Shown in pieces: positions 1 through 7,054 of a DNA stretch of 7,317 nt. The translations under genes were made by a program, and so were the position numbers. The notes under the pieces were generated by a model. It did not search any database and was not told the DNA's origin. It saw nothing but the letters and a program-made list of their open reading frames with translations. Source of the stretch: Anaerolineales bacterium (GTDB lineage: Bacteria; Chloroflexota; Anaerolineae; Anaerolineales; UBA6663); the NCBI GenBank assembly GCA_017999235.1, contig JAGOBN010000194.1:1-7317 (forward strand), in the 5' to 3' direction. Positions within the stretch are counted from its first letter, which is position 1, and every line of letters begins with the position of its first letter.

Positions 1-1301
1 TGCTCGCTTTCGCGCAGCCGCTCTTCGGCCTGACGGCGCTCGGTGATGTCTTGGAGAAAGCCCTCGTAATAAAGCACTTGCCCGGCCGCATCCCGCACGA
101 GCCGGGCCGAGATGGACGTCCAAATGCGCGCACCATCCTGGCGCTGATGAGAGGTCTCGAAGTCGCTGATCGTCCCTTGGGTCTGGAGCAACTCGGTAAA
201 GCGCTCTCGCTCCTGCGGATCGACATACAGCTGCTCGGCAGCATTCGTAACCGCCTGAGTAAAGACGCCGGGGGAGGCATACCCAAAAATTCGGGCCAGG
301 GCTGGGTTCGCGTGGAGGAGGCCGCCTCCTGGAGTTGATTGGAAGATACCATACGGCGCGTGTTCAAAGATGCTTTGGTAACGCGCTTCGGCCACCAGCC
401 GGGCCTGCCGCGATGTTTCCAGGCGATCCAACACCCCATAGATGATCGCGCCGGCCAAAAGACATAACCCGCCGAACCACCCCAGAAAATAATTCAGGGT
501 GAGCTGGCCTTGTTGATAGACTGTGCGGGGGAGATCCACCCGGATCAGCAGCGCCGGCTGGCCGAACAAATCCAGCACTTGGTCATACCCGGCTACGGTG
601 CCAGCCGTTAAAGGCCGAACCATGTCAGTGGCCGGCTGGCCGGCATCAAAATCTGCGGGGCGCTGCGGGTCATCCGCGCGATAGACCGCTAACGCGACAT
701 GGGCCGAGCGCGCCAATTCGTCCAACACCGTGGGCGACAGATAACGTCCGACAATGAGGGCGCCTCGGCTCGGGCCTTGATCTTGACTGGTGAGTATCGG
801 GTGGGCCGCGATAGCCAGCGGCCCGTCCGCCAAGAGCAGGAGACCGCTCAGGCCAGCGGCCCCGCCCGATGAATTCACCTGCTGTTCGAGGTCGGGGATT
901 TGCGCCAACACACCGGCCGGCACGGCTGTCACCTGGCCGGCGGCCAAATCATAACCACTACCATGCCGGATTTGCCCGGCAGTATCCAGGATCAGCACCA
1001 GATTGAGATGCAGGTTCTGGTAGGTGGCGTCGGGGAAGTTTGACTGCGGATATTGAGGCTCCTCTCCCGCCGCGAAGGCGTAGGTATCATCCCAGGAGGC
1101 ATACTCCGCCGCGATCGTGTCCAACTCCGCTTGGGTTTCGGCGAATTCATCCTGAACGCGTTGTAGAGCGGCCTGGACGTCGCGCTCTTCCAAACGCGAG
1201 AAGCTGCTCAACAAGATCCAGCGTGAGCTCAAATATAAGAGCCCCCAGATTACGAGTAAGCTGGCGCCGATAGAAAGCAGGATGTTTTTTCGGAAGCGCA
1301 T
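1..1301 (-). CDS. Membrane sensor protein with CHASE4 and PAS domains, 5' part of gene (C-terminus outside window)
   Basis: This is a partial gene: 433 codons are visible and the frame is still open at the window edge. It starts at ATG 1301 (MRFRKNILLSIG). TM1 is about residues 8-27 and TM2 about 271-291. Between them lies an extracytoplasmic region of about 230 residues whose first part fits CHASE4: after TM1 comes a helical stretch, then the typical SWDDTYAF motif at about 69-76 and NLVLILD at about 100-106. After TM2, residues 304-425 form a PAS/PAC domain (ARYQSIFEHAPYGIF, then YYEGFLQDITERRQAEERL). CHASE4-PAS proteins usually continue into a histidine kinase, GGDEF or further PAS domains; which one is not visible here. 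The likely role is sensing an external signal and passing it inward. The start is supported by the classic N-terminus of the family (basic residues, then TM1), although only a poor Shine-Dalgarno (GTGAGAA) precedes it and the frame stays open upstream. A transposase remnant lies directly upstream, so the native promoter may have been lost or replaced. Confidence 0.88.
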   Translation of the reverse strand, partial: MRFRKNILLSIGASLLVIWGLLYLSSRWILLSSFSRLEERDVQAALQRVQDEFAETQAELDTIAAEYASWDDTYAFAAGEEPQYPQSNFPDATYQNLHLNLVLILDTAGQIRHGSGYDLAAGQVTAVPAGVLAQIPDLEQQVNSSGGAAGLSGLLLLADGPLAIAAHPILTSQDQGPSRGALIVGRYLSPTVLDELARSAHVALAVYRADDPQRPADFDAGQPATDMVRPLTAGTVAGYDQVLDLFGQPALLIRVDLPRTVYQQGQLTLNYFLGWFGGLCLLAGAIIYGVLDRLETSRQARLVAEARYQSIFEHAPYGIFQSTPGGGLLHANPALARIFGYASPGVFTQAVTNAAEQLYVDPQERERFTELLQTQGTISDFETSHQRQDGARIWTSISARLVRDAAGQVLYYEGFLQDITERRQAEERLRESE

Positions 1302-1335
1302 AGATGTTCTCACGGCAGGTTCGCCGGGCAGTGAG

Positions 1336-2200
1336 CCCAGCCGGGCCGCGGCTGGCAGCCTGACCACCAACTGAAAGGCCCGGTGTTCGTAATTTTCGGG
1401 GGGCGAGGCGCCAGCCGCGGATGGCCTCGAACTTGGCCCGCAACCAGCCGGTGCTGCCTTCGCGCCAACGGATCGTCTGCCACTGCCAGCGCGGCATCGC
1501 TGCCAAGAGCGCGTCGGCCCGCTGTCCCGGCACCGCTGCCTGACGCGCTGTGGCGACCGTGAAGTCGGCCCGCACGTTGGCGACCATCCGGGCCTGGCGC
1601 TGCTCCAGACCGTTCAAAAACGCGGGATTGTCGCCATTATCCGCATCCGCCACGACACACGCGTGCTTCACGCCAAAGGCTTTCGCCTCGTCCAGCAAGT
1701 CCAGGGCGATCGCGACTTTCGTTTGGAGCTGGACCGTCTCCGGCACCTGCGCTTTCTGGCGCCGCTCGGGCGCGCTCGCCCAACTCTCCGGCAGGTACAG
1801 CCGGGTCGCCACCGGCCAGGCCAACGTGCGCTCGGCGTAATGGCAATTCACCGTCACCTGGCAATTGCCGACCTTACCCAGCGTGCCCGAGTATTGGCGC
1901 GCCACTCCGACCGAGGCGGTGCCCTGCTTGGCGAAGCCAGTGTACTCAAACACCAACTCCCGTCGGCAGCGCCCGCAAGATCTGGACGCGGTGCCGATTC
2001 AGGTCAGTTTCATCCCAAACCACAGCCGCCAGGGTGCCGCAGTTCTTGTTCGGGTGCTCGGTCAGCAACTCCAGCAAATAGCGTTCGGCGGCCCGCCGGC
2101 CTTCCGGGCGGCGAAACTTGAACCGGAACAGGCTCAGAAACTCATCCAGCTCGGGCAACGGGTCGGCGGGGCATAGGCGATCCGGCGGGTCGGGGCCATG
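1336..2200 (-). pseudogene. Decayed IS701-family transposase (frameshifted, internally deleted, C-terminus missing)
   Basis: Two reading frames together give an IS701-type DDE transposase. The N-terminal part (about 2200-1950) reads ELDEFLSLFRFKFRRPEGRR, then AAERYLLELLTEHPNKNC and WDETDLNRHRVQ. The core (about 1956-1336, shifted frame) reads VFEYTGFAKQG, GVARQYSGTLGKVGNCQ, WPVATRLYLPESWA, VVADADNGDNPAFLNGL and TIRWREGSTGWLRAKF. From memory of the family, about 15 residues are missing between TLAAVV and WDETDLNR. The frameshift falls near 1950. The usual DDTGF motif with the first catalytic Asp has become EYTGF. The second Asp (VVADAD) is kept. The C-terminal third with the catalytic Glu is absent: clear similarity ends after RGWR (about 1390) and only weak resemblance (QAASRGPAG) continues to about 1336. 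The element cannot transpose by itself. I found no terminal inverted repeats or target duplication, so element ends are undefined. The start is also uncertain: an ATG at 2199 is one base out of frame with the conserved N-terminus. Confidence 0.87.
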
Positions 2201-2610
2201 CCCCCAGTCTAGCAGGCCCGCCGTCAAACTAACAGAGTAGTACTAGCCCTCTACTTCCACGGGCTCACGGCCCATTTCTGCGCCTGGATCCAGGCGGCCG
2301 ACGAGCGCCGTCGCACCTGGTGCGTTGACCCACGCCCGCCTTCGGCGCCTATGCCAAGTCGTCCAAAGCTATCGCCGCCACGGCCGCACGTCGGAATTAG
2401 CAGCTTGCCCATCTGATGGCCGGCCAGCGGCCCAGGTTTTCAGCCCGACGCTTCCCAGGCGGTGAACTTTGGCCGCTGGGGAACGTTCACCCTTCTCCAT
2501 CGGGAAAACCACCTTGCTCAACACCCCAGCTAGCCGCCAACTCCCGGGCCTGATCCCCAGCCGGCGCGTGGCCCGCCCGAGCGCCAACAGCCAGGGGGCA
2601 TGTAGGACGG
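2201..2610. other. Gene-poor spacer between transposase remnant and the large gene
   Basis: No gene can be assigned here. On the minus strand directly after the stop of the large gene a frame stays open to about 2369 (from TTG 2587: LALGRATRRLGIRPG, then VLSKVVFPMEKGER). It has no ATG start or ribosome binding site, and I do not recognise the protein; it may be a gene fragment or chance. On the plus strand a frame at about 2250-2410 (LYFHGLTAHFCAWIQAADER) is likewise unassigned. The part next to 2200 may contain the lost left end of the insertion element. I see no T-rich hairpin that would be a convincing terminator for the large gene. Confidence 0.5.
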
Positions 2611-5600
2611 TCAGGCGGCGCTATCCCGCAAGACTTGCCATTGGCCGGCCCGCAGGGCATCCAAACAGCCGCTGACATCCCGGCCCGCCTTAACGGCGGC
2701 CGTCACTGCCTGAGCTTCCTGCGGATAGCCTAGCAGGATGGCCCCCACCAGTTTCCCGTTAGCGATCACCAATTTGCGATAGCGGTGCGCCGGCTCATCC
2801 TCCAGCACGACCGATTCTTCGCCATCCATCCGCGCCTCGATCTGCCCGACCGACACGAGTTCCGCACCGATGACTTTCAACATGGTCACCGCCACTTCGT
2901 CCTGATAGATTGCCTCACCCCCCAGGGCGTTAATGGCCGCCACCTTGGCCTGTTCCACCGCCACGGGCCAAAGCCCCGGCGTCTGCCCGGCAAACTCGCA
3001 CACATCCCCCGCGGCAAAGATTTCGGCCGCATTGGTCCGCATCCCCGCATCCACCAGCACCCCGCGCTTAACATCCAGGCCGGCCGCCCGAGCCAACTCC
3101 ACATTCGGCTGGATGCCCACGGCTACCAGAAACACATCACACGGTAGCCGGCGCCCGCCTTGCAACACCACCTCGCTGACATGCCCATGGCCCTCAACCG
3201 CCGCTGTCTCGGCCTCCGTGAGGATCATCAATCCCAGCTCCTCCAGGTAGTGTTTGAGAAATTCGCCGCTGCGTTCGTCCAGCTGCCGGCGCAGCAGCCA
3301 CAACCCGCGCTCCAATACCCACACCGTCAAGCCCATTTTATGCAAGGCATAGGCGGCTTCCAAACCCAGCAGCCCCCCGCCCGCCACCACCGCGGTGCGG
3401 CATTGCTGCTGCTGCACGTAGGCGCGGATCTCCATGGCGTCTTCGGCTTCGCGCAGGACAAACGTCCCGGCCCTTCCATAACCCGGGATCGCCGGCACGA
3501 AGCTGGAACTGCCGCTGGCTAAGATCAGCCGGTCATACGCCAAGTGTTCGCCGGTGGCCAGTTCGACCTGCTTGTGCCCGCGATTGATACGAGCGGCGTG
3601 CGTGTTAAGCCAACACGTGATCTTGCGTTCGTCATACCAAGCTTCGGGCTGCAGGTATAACCCGCCCATCGCAGAACGACCGTAGATCAGGCGCGTGATC
3701 GCCATCCGGTTGTAGAGCGGATGCTTTTCGCGGCCGACCACATGAATGTCGCATTGCGGATGCAGCCGGCGCACCTGATCGGCAGCCGTGACACCGGCCA
3801 CGCCGTTGCCAATGATGACCACGCTCTTGAGGCTGGCGTCAAAGTCGGTCGGCGTTGGCGCGGCCGGAGTCGACGCGCCCTTGGTTTGCAGCGAGACCGT
3901 GACCGGGCCGCGGGGGCGGCACATACAGGCCAGCCGGCAGTTGGGGCCGAGGCCCAAACGTTCGAGAGTATTCTTCTCATCGTTGCCCATCGGCGGCAGG
4001 TTATCCAAGCCGTCCAGGATAAGCACCGGGTCGGCCCCGCACACTCCCATCCGACATCCGGCTTCGAGCGGCTGGTCATGGTTCTCGGCGATCTCCAACA
4101 AGGTGCGCCCGGGCTCCATTGGCACGCGCGTTTCCCCTGGCATGAAGGTGACCTGCGCCGGCCCCGTCGCAGCCGCCCCACCCATCGGCGACTCAGGCGC
4201 CGCTGCCGCGGTGGCTGGCGGCGTTTCGGGGGCGGGCAGGACGGGCGCATCCTGGGTGTGTAAGGAGATCGTCACCGGGCCGGTGGGGCGGCACATACAG
4301 GCCAGCCGGCAGTTGGGGCCTAGGCCCAGGCGCTCGAGAGTGCTCTTCTCATCACTGCCCATCGGCGGCAGATTGTCCACGCCCTCCAGAATGAGCACTG
4401 GGTCCGCACCGCATACCCCCAGGCGGCAGCCAGAACGAAGCGGCTGCTGGCTGTTTTCAGCCAACTCCAACAGGGTGCGTCCGGCTTCAGCCGGCACCCG
4501 CACCTCGCCCGGCATGAACGTGACCTCCGCCACCTCGGGCAGTGGCGCCACAGCCGACGCCGGTGCGGCCGCCAGGCTTAACGTCTCAGCCTGTTCGCGC
4601 TCCTTCAGGAACAACTGCTCGTGGCGGTAGGTGTGCACCACCCAGACCCCCGTCCCGGCTAAAATCAACCCCTGCAGGGCCCACGCCAGAGCAGCGGGCG
4701 GCGTTATATCTATCAGGCTGCCCACCGCACCCAGCCAGCTCGGCAACCCGAACCAGTAAAACAGATTGAAGGCCGCCGCCCCATAGATCGCGGTCAACTT
4801 GCCGGGTGAAATTTTTAGGAAGCTCTCCACAACGCTGAACACGCCTATGCTCAGCACCATATAGAGTGCGAACTGCAGGTACATTCCGAGCGTCGCCATC
4901 ACCCCGGCCGGATCGGCCAACGTAAAGTAAGCGATGATGAAGCCCGGCATGGCCGCGGCAAAGAACTTCCGGTAGCGGGCGTAGTGCGGGTCCGTGTCAT
5001 GCAAATCTGCGAGATAAGCTTCGCCCGGCTTAAAGTCGTAACAATGCGCGGTACAGCCTACGCACGGGCTGCAATGGGCATTCGGCACGGTAACCGCCGG
5101 GGTGCGATTATAGAGACGCTGCACCGGATAGAGCGGGCAGATGCTCGTGCACCAGCCGCTCTTGCCCTTGAAGAGATATCCGCCCAAGAGCGCGGAGGCC
5201 AGCGCGAACAGGATCAGCACACCCGTGGCCGGGCCATCGACGTTGAAAAGCCATTTGCGGCTGGAAGCGAACAGAAAGAACGCAATCACACCCAGGACAA
5301 AGCCGTATTCCTTAAGCCAGGCCGGCGGCGTGAGCGCGCGCGAGAAGTTTAACAGACGCGGAAGCTGGTTCGAAGCCGCCAATGGGCAGACGTTGCGCCA
5401 CACACCCGGGGCGAGCAGGAACAAGGCCGGCAGGAGCGGAATGGTAAGACGCCAGAAAAGGAAAAGGCCGGCCGCCGGGGTGAAGAACAGCATGGCCACG
5501 CAGCCCAGCAGCAGCGCTACCGCCCCGAGACGCGCCCACGTCCAGAAGCGCGGGGACAACCGCGTCCGCGTGCGCAGCTGGAGGTAATTAGGAAACACGG

Positions 5601-6813
5601 GGAGCTCCGAGGCTTCATCAGCCGGCGTTAACCCCTCCGCTGGCGAGCCCCGTCGGAAGCGTAGCCGCAACCTCTGTAAGCGCTCCCGAACACGGGCCAA
5701 TCGCGCCGGCGAGCCAAACACCTTGGAGACAGACAGGGAGCCGAGCGGCAAGACCAGCAACCCAGCCAGTACCCAACCCCAGGTTTCCCAGCTGGCGGCC
5801 GATCCGTGTGTCTCGCGCCCCATCCTGGTGATGGGTGCGGGCCAGACCGCAGTGGAGTCGGCGCGAGCCGGCCGAGGCGTTTCCAAAACACGGATCGAGC
5901 TAGCGCCTTCTAGGCTCACGGTCAATAGGCGCGTATCACCAGCGCGCCGGGGGATGCGCGAGGTATAGGTCAGCATATACTCGGACTGCACGGCCTGGCC
6001 AAAGTGTTGGTAGGCTGCAAGCAACGCCACTGGATCCTGGGCATTGGCGTACGCACCGCCGGCGTGTTCCGCCAAGGCCTTCAACGCCCCCTCATCCATA
6101 GCGGCCGAGGCGCCCGGCGGTTGAGCGGGATCTCCTAAACCGATCGTCAGCAGGGAAACGTGTTGTGAGTCGATTTGGTCTAGGACCTGACCCACCGTAT
6201 GCCGGCTGCGATTGTCCAAGCCATCCGTTAGAAGAAGGATGGCTTTGCGTCCCGGAATGCTATCCAGGATCTGCAAGCCGTTCAACATGGCATCGTACAT
6301 CGCCGTATCCCCCACAGTTTGGAGGCGGCCGAGAGCCTTTTCCCACGCCTCCGAGTCGATGGTCACGGGCTGGATATAGGCGCTGTCGGTGTTGAACGTC
6401 AGCAAACCCAACTGGTCGCCGGCCCGCCGCTGCCCGAGGTAAGTGCGCGCCGCAATTTGGGCGGCTTGCAGTTTGCCCGCCGCGTTCATGCCGCCGGAAG
6501 CATCCATGATCACCAAGGTGGTTAACTGCCCGCTGGCACCGGCCTGGCTGATGCGATCCGGCTCAACCACGGCGCCATTCTCGGTTAGCATCAGGCTCGC
6601 GGGGGCAACCGCCGCCGGCCGGCCGGCGGCGTCAGTCGCCGAGACATAGACGCGAATAATCGGGAACTGAGCTTCGTCTACTTGGGTAATGTGGGCGGTC
6701 ACCAGCGAGCCTTCGGGGCCGGCCCGTGCTTGCGGGAGGGGTCCGGCTCGCGCGAGAGCGACCAGCACACCAATTAAAAGTCCCAGGCGGAATAGTTTGG
6801 ATAACGAATTCAT
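2611..6813 (-). CDS. VWA / NapH-NosR-like membrane iron-sulfur / tandem [2Fe-2S] ferredoxin / NirB-like FAD-NAD(P)H oxidoreductase fusion protein
   Basis: A 1,400-residue protein starting at ATG 6813 with Shine-Dalgarno AGAGGT seven bases upstream. Domains in order: signal peptide (about 1-32); VWA domain (about 97-290) with MIDAS-like D104-S106, T170 and D197; TM1 about 343-363; Arg-rich loop (about 370-390); about eight more TM helices (about 427-447, 452-471, 503-518, 529-548, 619-639, 644-664, 673-692, 706-727). Between helices lie WRNVCP (C476), WCTSICP (C555, C559) and a 4Fe-4S ferredoxin motif CxxCxxCxxxC (C581, C584, C587, C591), resembling NapH/NosR-type membrane electron carriers. 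Then come two [2Fe-2S]-type domains (764-854 and 888-978) and a flavoprotein domain (about 995-1400). The flavoprotein part has the FAD motif GNGVAG (1002-1007), the NAD(P) motif GGGLLG (1145-1150) followed by acidic E1168 (suggests NADH), the second FAD motif IFAAGD (1265-1270) and a rubredoxin-reductase/NirB-like C-terminal domain. No siroheme domain of NirB is present, so it is not a nitrite reductase. The probable role is NADH-driven electron transfer to or across the membrane; the final acceptor is unknown. The positive-inside rule puts VWA outside and all redox domains in the cytosol. The gene appears monocistronic. Confidence 0.93.
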   Translation of the reverse strand: MNSLSKLFRLGLLIGVLVALARAGPLPQARAGPEGSLVTAHITQVDEAQFPIIRVYVSATDAAGRPAAVAPASLMLTENGAVVEPDRISQAGASGQLTTLVIMDASGGMNAAGKLQAAQIAARTYLGQRRAGDQLGLLTFNTDSAYIQPVTIDSEAWEKALGRLQTVGDTAMYDAMLNGLQILDSIPGRKAILLLTDGLDNRSRHTVGQVLDQIDSQHVSLLTIGLGDPAQPPGASAAMDEGALKALAEHAGGAYANAQDPVALLAAYQHFGQAVQSEYMLTYTSRIPRRAGDTRLLTVSLEGASSIRVLETPRPARADSTAVWPAPITRMGRETHGSAASWETWGWVLAGLLVLPLGSLSVSKVFGSPARLARVRERLQRLRLRFRRGSPAEGLTPADEASELPVFPNYLQLRTRTRLSPRFWTWARLGAVALLLGCVAMLFFTPAAGLFLFWRLTIPLLPALFLLAPGVWRNVCPLAASNQLPRLLNFSRALTPPAWLKEYGFVLGVIAFFLFASSRKWLFNVDGPATGVLILFALASALLGGYLFKGKSGWCTSICPLYPVQRLYNRTPAVTVPNAHCSPCVGCTAHCYDFKPGEAYLADLHDTDPHYARYRKFFAAAMPGFIIAYFTLADPAGVMATLGMYLQFALYMVLSIGVFSVVESFLKISPGKLTAIYGAAAFNLFYWFGLPSWLGAVGSLIDITPPAALAWALQGLILAGTGVWVVHTYRHEQLFLKEREQAETLSLAAAPASAVAPLPEVAEVTFMPGEVRVPAEAGRTLLELAENSQQPLRSGCRLGVCGADPVLILEGVDNLPPMGSDEKSTLERLGLGPNCRLACMCRPTGPVTISLHTQDAPVLPAPETPPATAAAAPESPMGGAAATGPAQVTFMPGETRVPMEPGRTLLEIAENHDQPLEAGCRMGVCGADPVLILDGLDNLPPMGNDEKNTLERLGLGPNCRLACMCRPRGPVTVSLQTKGASTPAAPTPTDFDASLKSVVIIGNGVAGVTAADQVRRLHPQCDIHVVGREKHPLYNRMAITRLIYGRSAMGGLYLQPEAWYDERKITCWLNTHAARINRGHKQVELATGEHLAYDRLILASGSSSFVPAIPGYGRAGTFVLREAEDAMEIRAYVQQQQCRTAVVAGGGLLGLEAAYALHKMGLTVWVLERGLWLLRRQLDERSGEFLKHYLEELGLMILTEAETAAVEGHGHVSEVVLQGGRRLPCDVFLVAVGIQPNVELARAAGLDVKRGVLVDAGMRTNAAEIFAAGDVCEFAGQTPGLWPVAVEQAKVAAINALGGEAIYQDEVAVTMLKVIGAELVSVGQIEARMDGEESVVLEDEPAHRYRKLVIANGKLVGAILLGYPQEAQAVTAAVKAGRDVSGCLDALRAGQWQVLRDSAA
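3886..4152 (-). repeat. Ferredoxin-domain repeat, copy 2 (residues 888-976 of the fusion protein)
   Basis: Second copy, exactly 372 bases from copy 1, from VTFMPGETRVP to GPVTVSLQ. It keeps the same unusual ligand pattern: C920 and C925 (GCRMGVCGADP), D928 in the third-Cys position, and C959, C963, C965 (NCRLACMCRP). Most changes from copy 1 lie in the first half of the domain; the Cys-rich end is almost unchanged. It is followed by a short Ala/Pro/Thr linker (about 979-992) and the FAD domain, the expected position for the module that takes electrons from the flavin. Confidence 0.9.
4258..4524 (-). repeat. Ferredoxin-domain repeat, copy 1 (residues 764-852 of the fusion protein)
   Basis: In-gene direct repeat encoding the first [2Fe-2S]-type domain, from VTFMPGEVRVP to GPVTISLH. 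Cysteines are C796 and C801 (GCRLGVCGADP) and C835, C839, C841 (NCRLACMCRP). The residue where plant-type ferredoxins have the third Cys of CX4CX2C is D804. Compared with copy 2 I count 17 differences in 91 aligned residues (about 81% identity). A 36-base stretch, 4285-4320, is identical to 3913-3948 at the DNA level. A Pro/Ala-rich linker (about 856-886) joins the copies. Confidence 0.9.
6610..6631. repeat. 22-base perfect GC palindrome inside the large gene
   Basis: Positions 6610-6631 are perfectly self-complementary, made only of G and C around a central GGCC. It encodes part of the AAGRPAAV stretch (about residues 62-69), between the signal peptide and the VWA domain. It could form a stable mRNA hairpin early in the message. 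In GC-rich Ala/Gly/Arg/Pro coding sequence such palindromes can arise by chance. Confidence 0.6.
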
Positions 6814-6820
6814 TAGAGTT

Positions 6821-6826
6821 ACCTCT
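6821..6826 (-). promoter_or_regulatory. Ribosome binding site of the large fusion gene
   Basis: AGAGGT on the minus strand, seven bases before ATG 6813. It fits a strong Shine-Dalgarno and decides the start, which is followed at once by a typical signal peptide. I found no convincing -35/-10 promoter in the leader: TTGAAA at 6923-6928 has no good -10 at the right distance. Confidence 0.75.
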
Positions 6827-6991
6827 TTACAGGCTCTGCCGGCCGCGACGGGGCGACTCGACAGCCTCTCAAAATCAGGGCCGATACTGCTTAGGCTGTG
6901 AACGTCGTCAGGCCGCGATTGGTTTCAATTGCAGGAGCGAGAGGAGCCAACGTACAGAAACGCAGATGGACAAAACGAAGAAAACACCAGC

Positions 6992-7016
6992 CCATCACAG
7001 TCCTTGCGGGTGATGG
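6992..7016 (-). terminator. Possible weak rho-independent terminator
   Basis: Inverted repeat CCATCAC / GTGATGG (7-base stem, 11-base loop), followed on the minus strand, after GCTGG, by a T-rich run (TGTTTTCTTCGTTTTG). It would end a transcript coming from 7055-7204 or beyond, before the large gene. The stem is short, with only four G-C pairs, and the T-run is not adjacent, so this is tentative. Confidence 0.25.
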
Positions 7017-7054
7017 TCAATTCTGACGAACTAATGGGGGCGGACGAAGCGTCG

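Noticed and set aside
51..338. 95-codon plus-strand frame at the left edge
   Set aside because: Antisense to the PAS domain of the sensor, which has clear family motifs in the minus frame.
1147..1300. Continuation of the transposase core frame into the sensor gene
   Set aside because: The same bases encode the sensor's signal-anchor and CHASE4 start in another frame; the extension has no transposase similarity.
2614..3831. C-terminal domain as nitrite reductase (NirB)
   Set aside because: Only the FAD/NAD reductase part is similar; the siroheme/4Fe-4S catalytic half of NirB is absent, so nitrite reduction is not supported.
3687..4250. 187-codon minus-strand frame inside the fusion gene
   Set aside because: Out-of-frame shadow of the ferredoxin-FAD region, very Arg/Pro/Trp-rich, no recognisable domain.
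3788..4630. 280-codon open frame on the plus strand, opposite the ferredoxin repeats
   Set aside because: It is antisense to well-supported domains with conserved motifs. It is open because of GC-rich codons and shows a repeated pattern only because the ferredoxin domains repeat; composition is Pro/Arg/Ser-rich.
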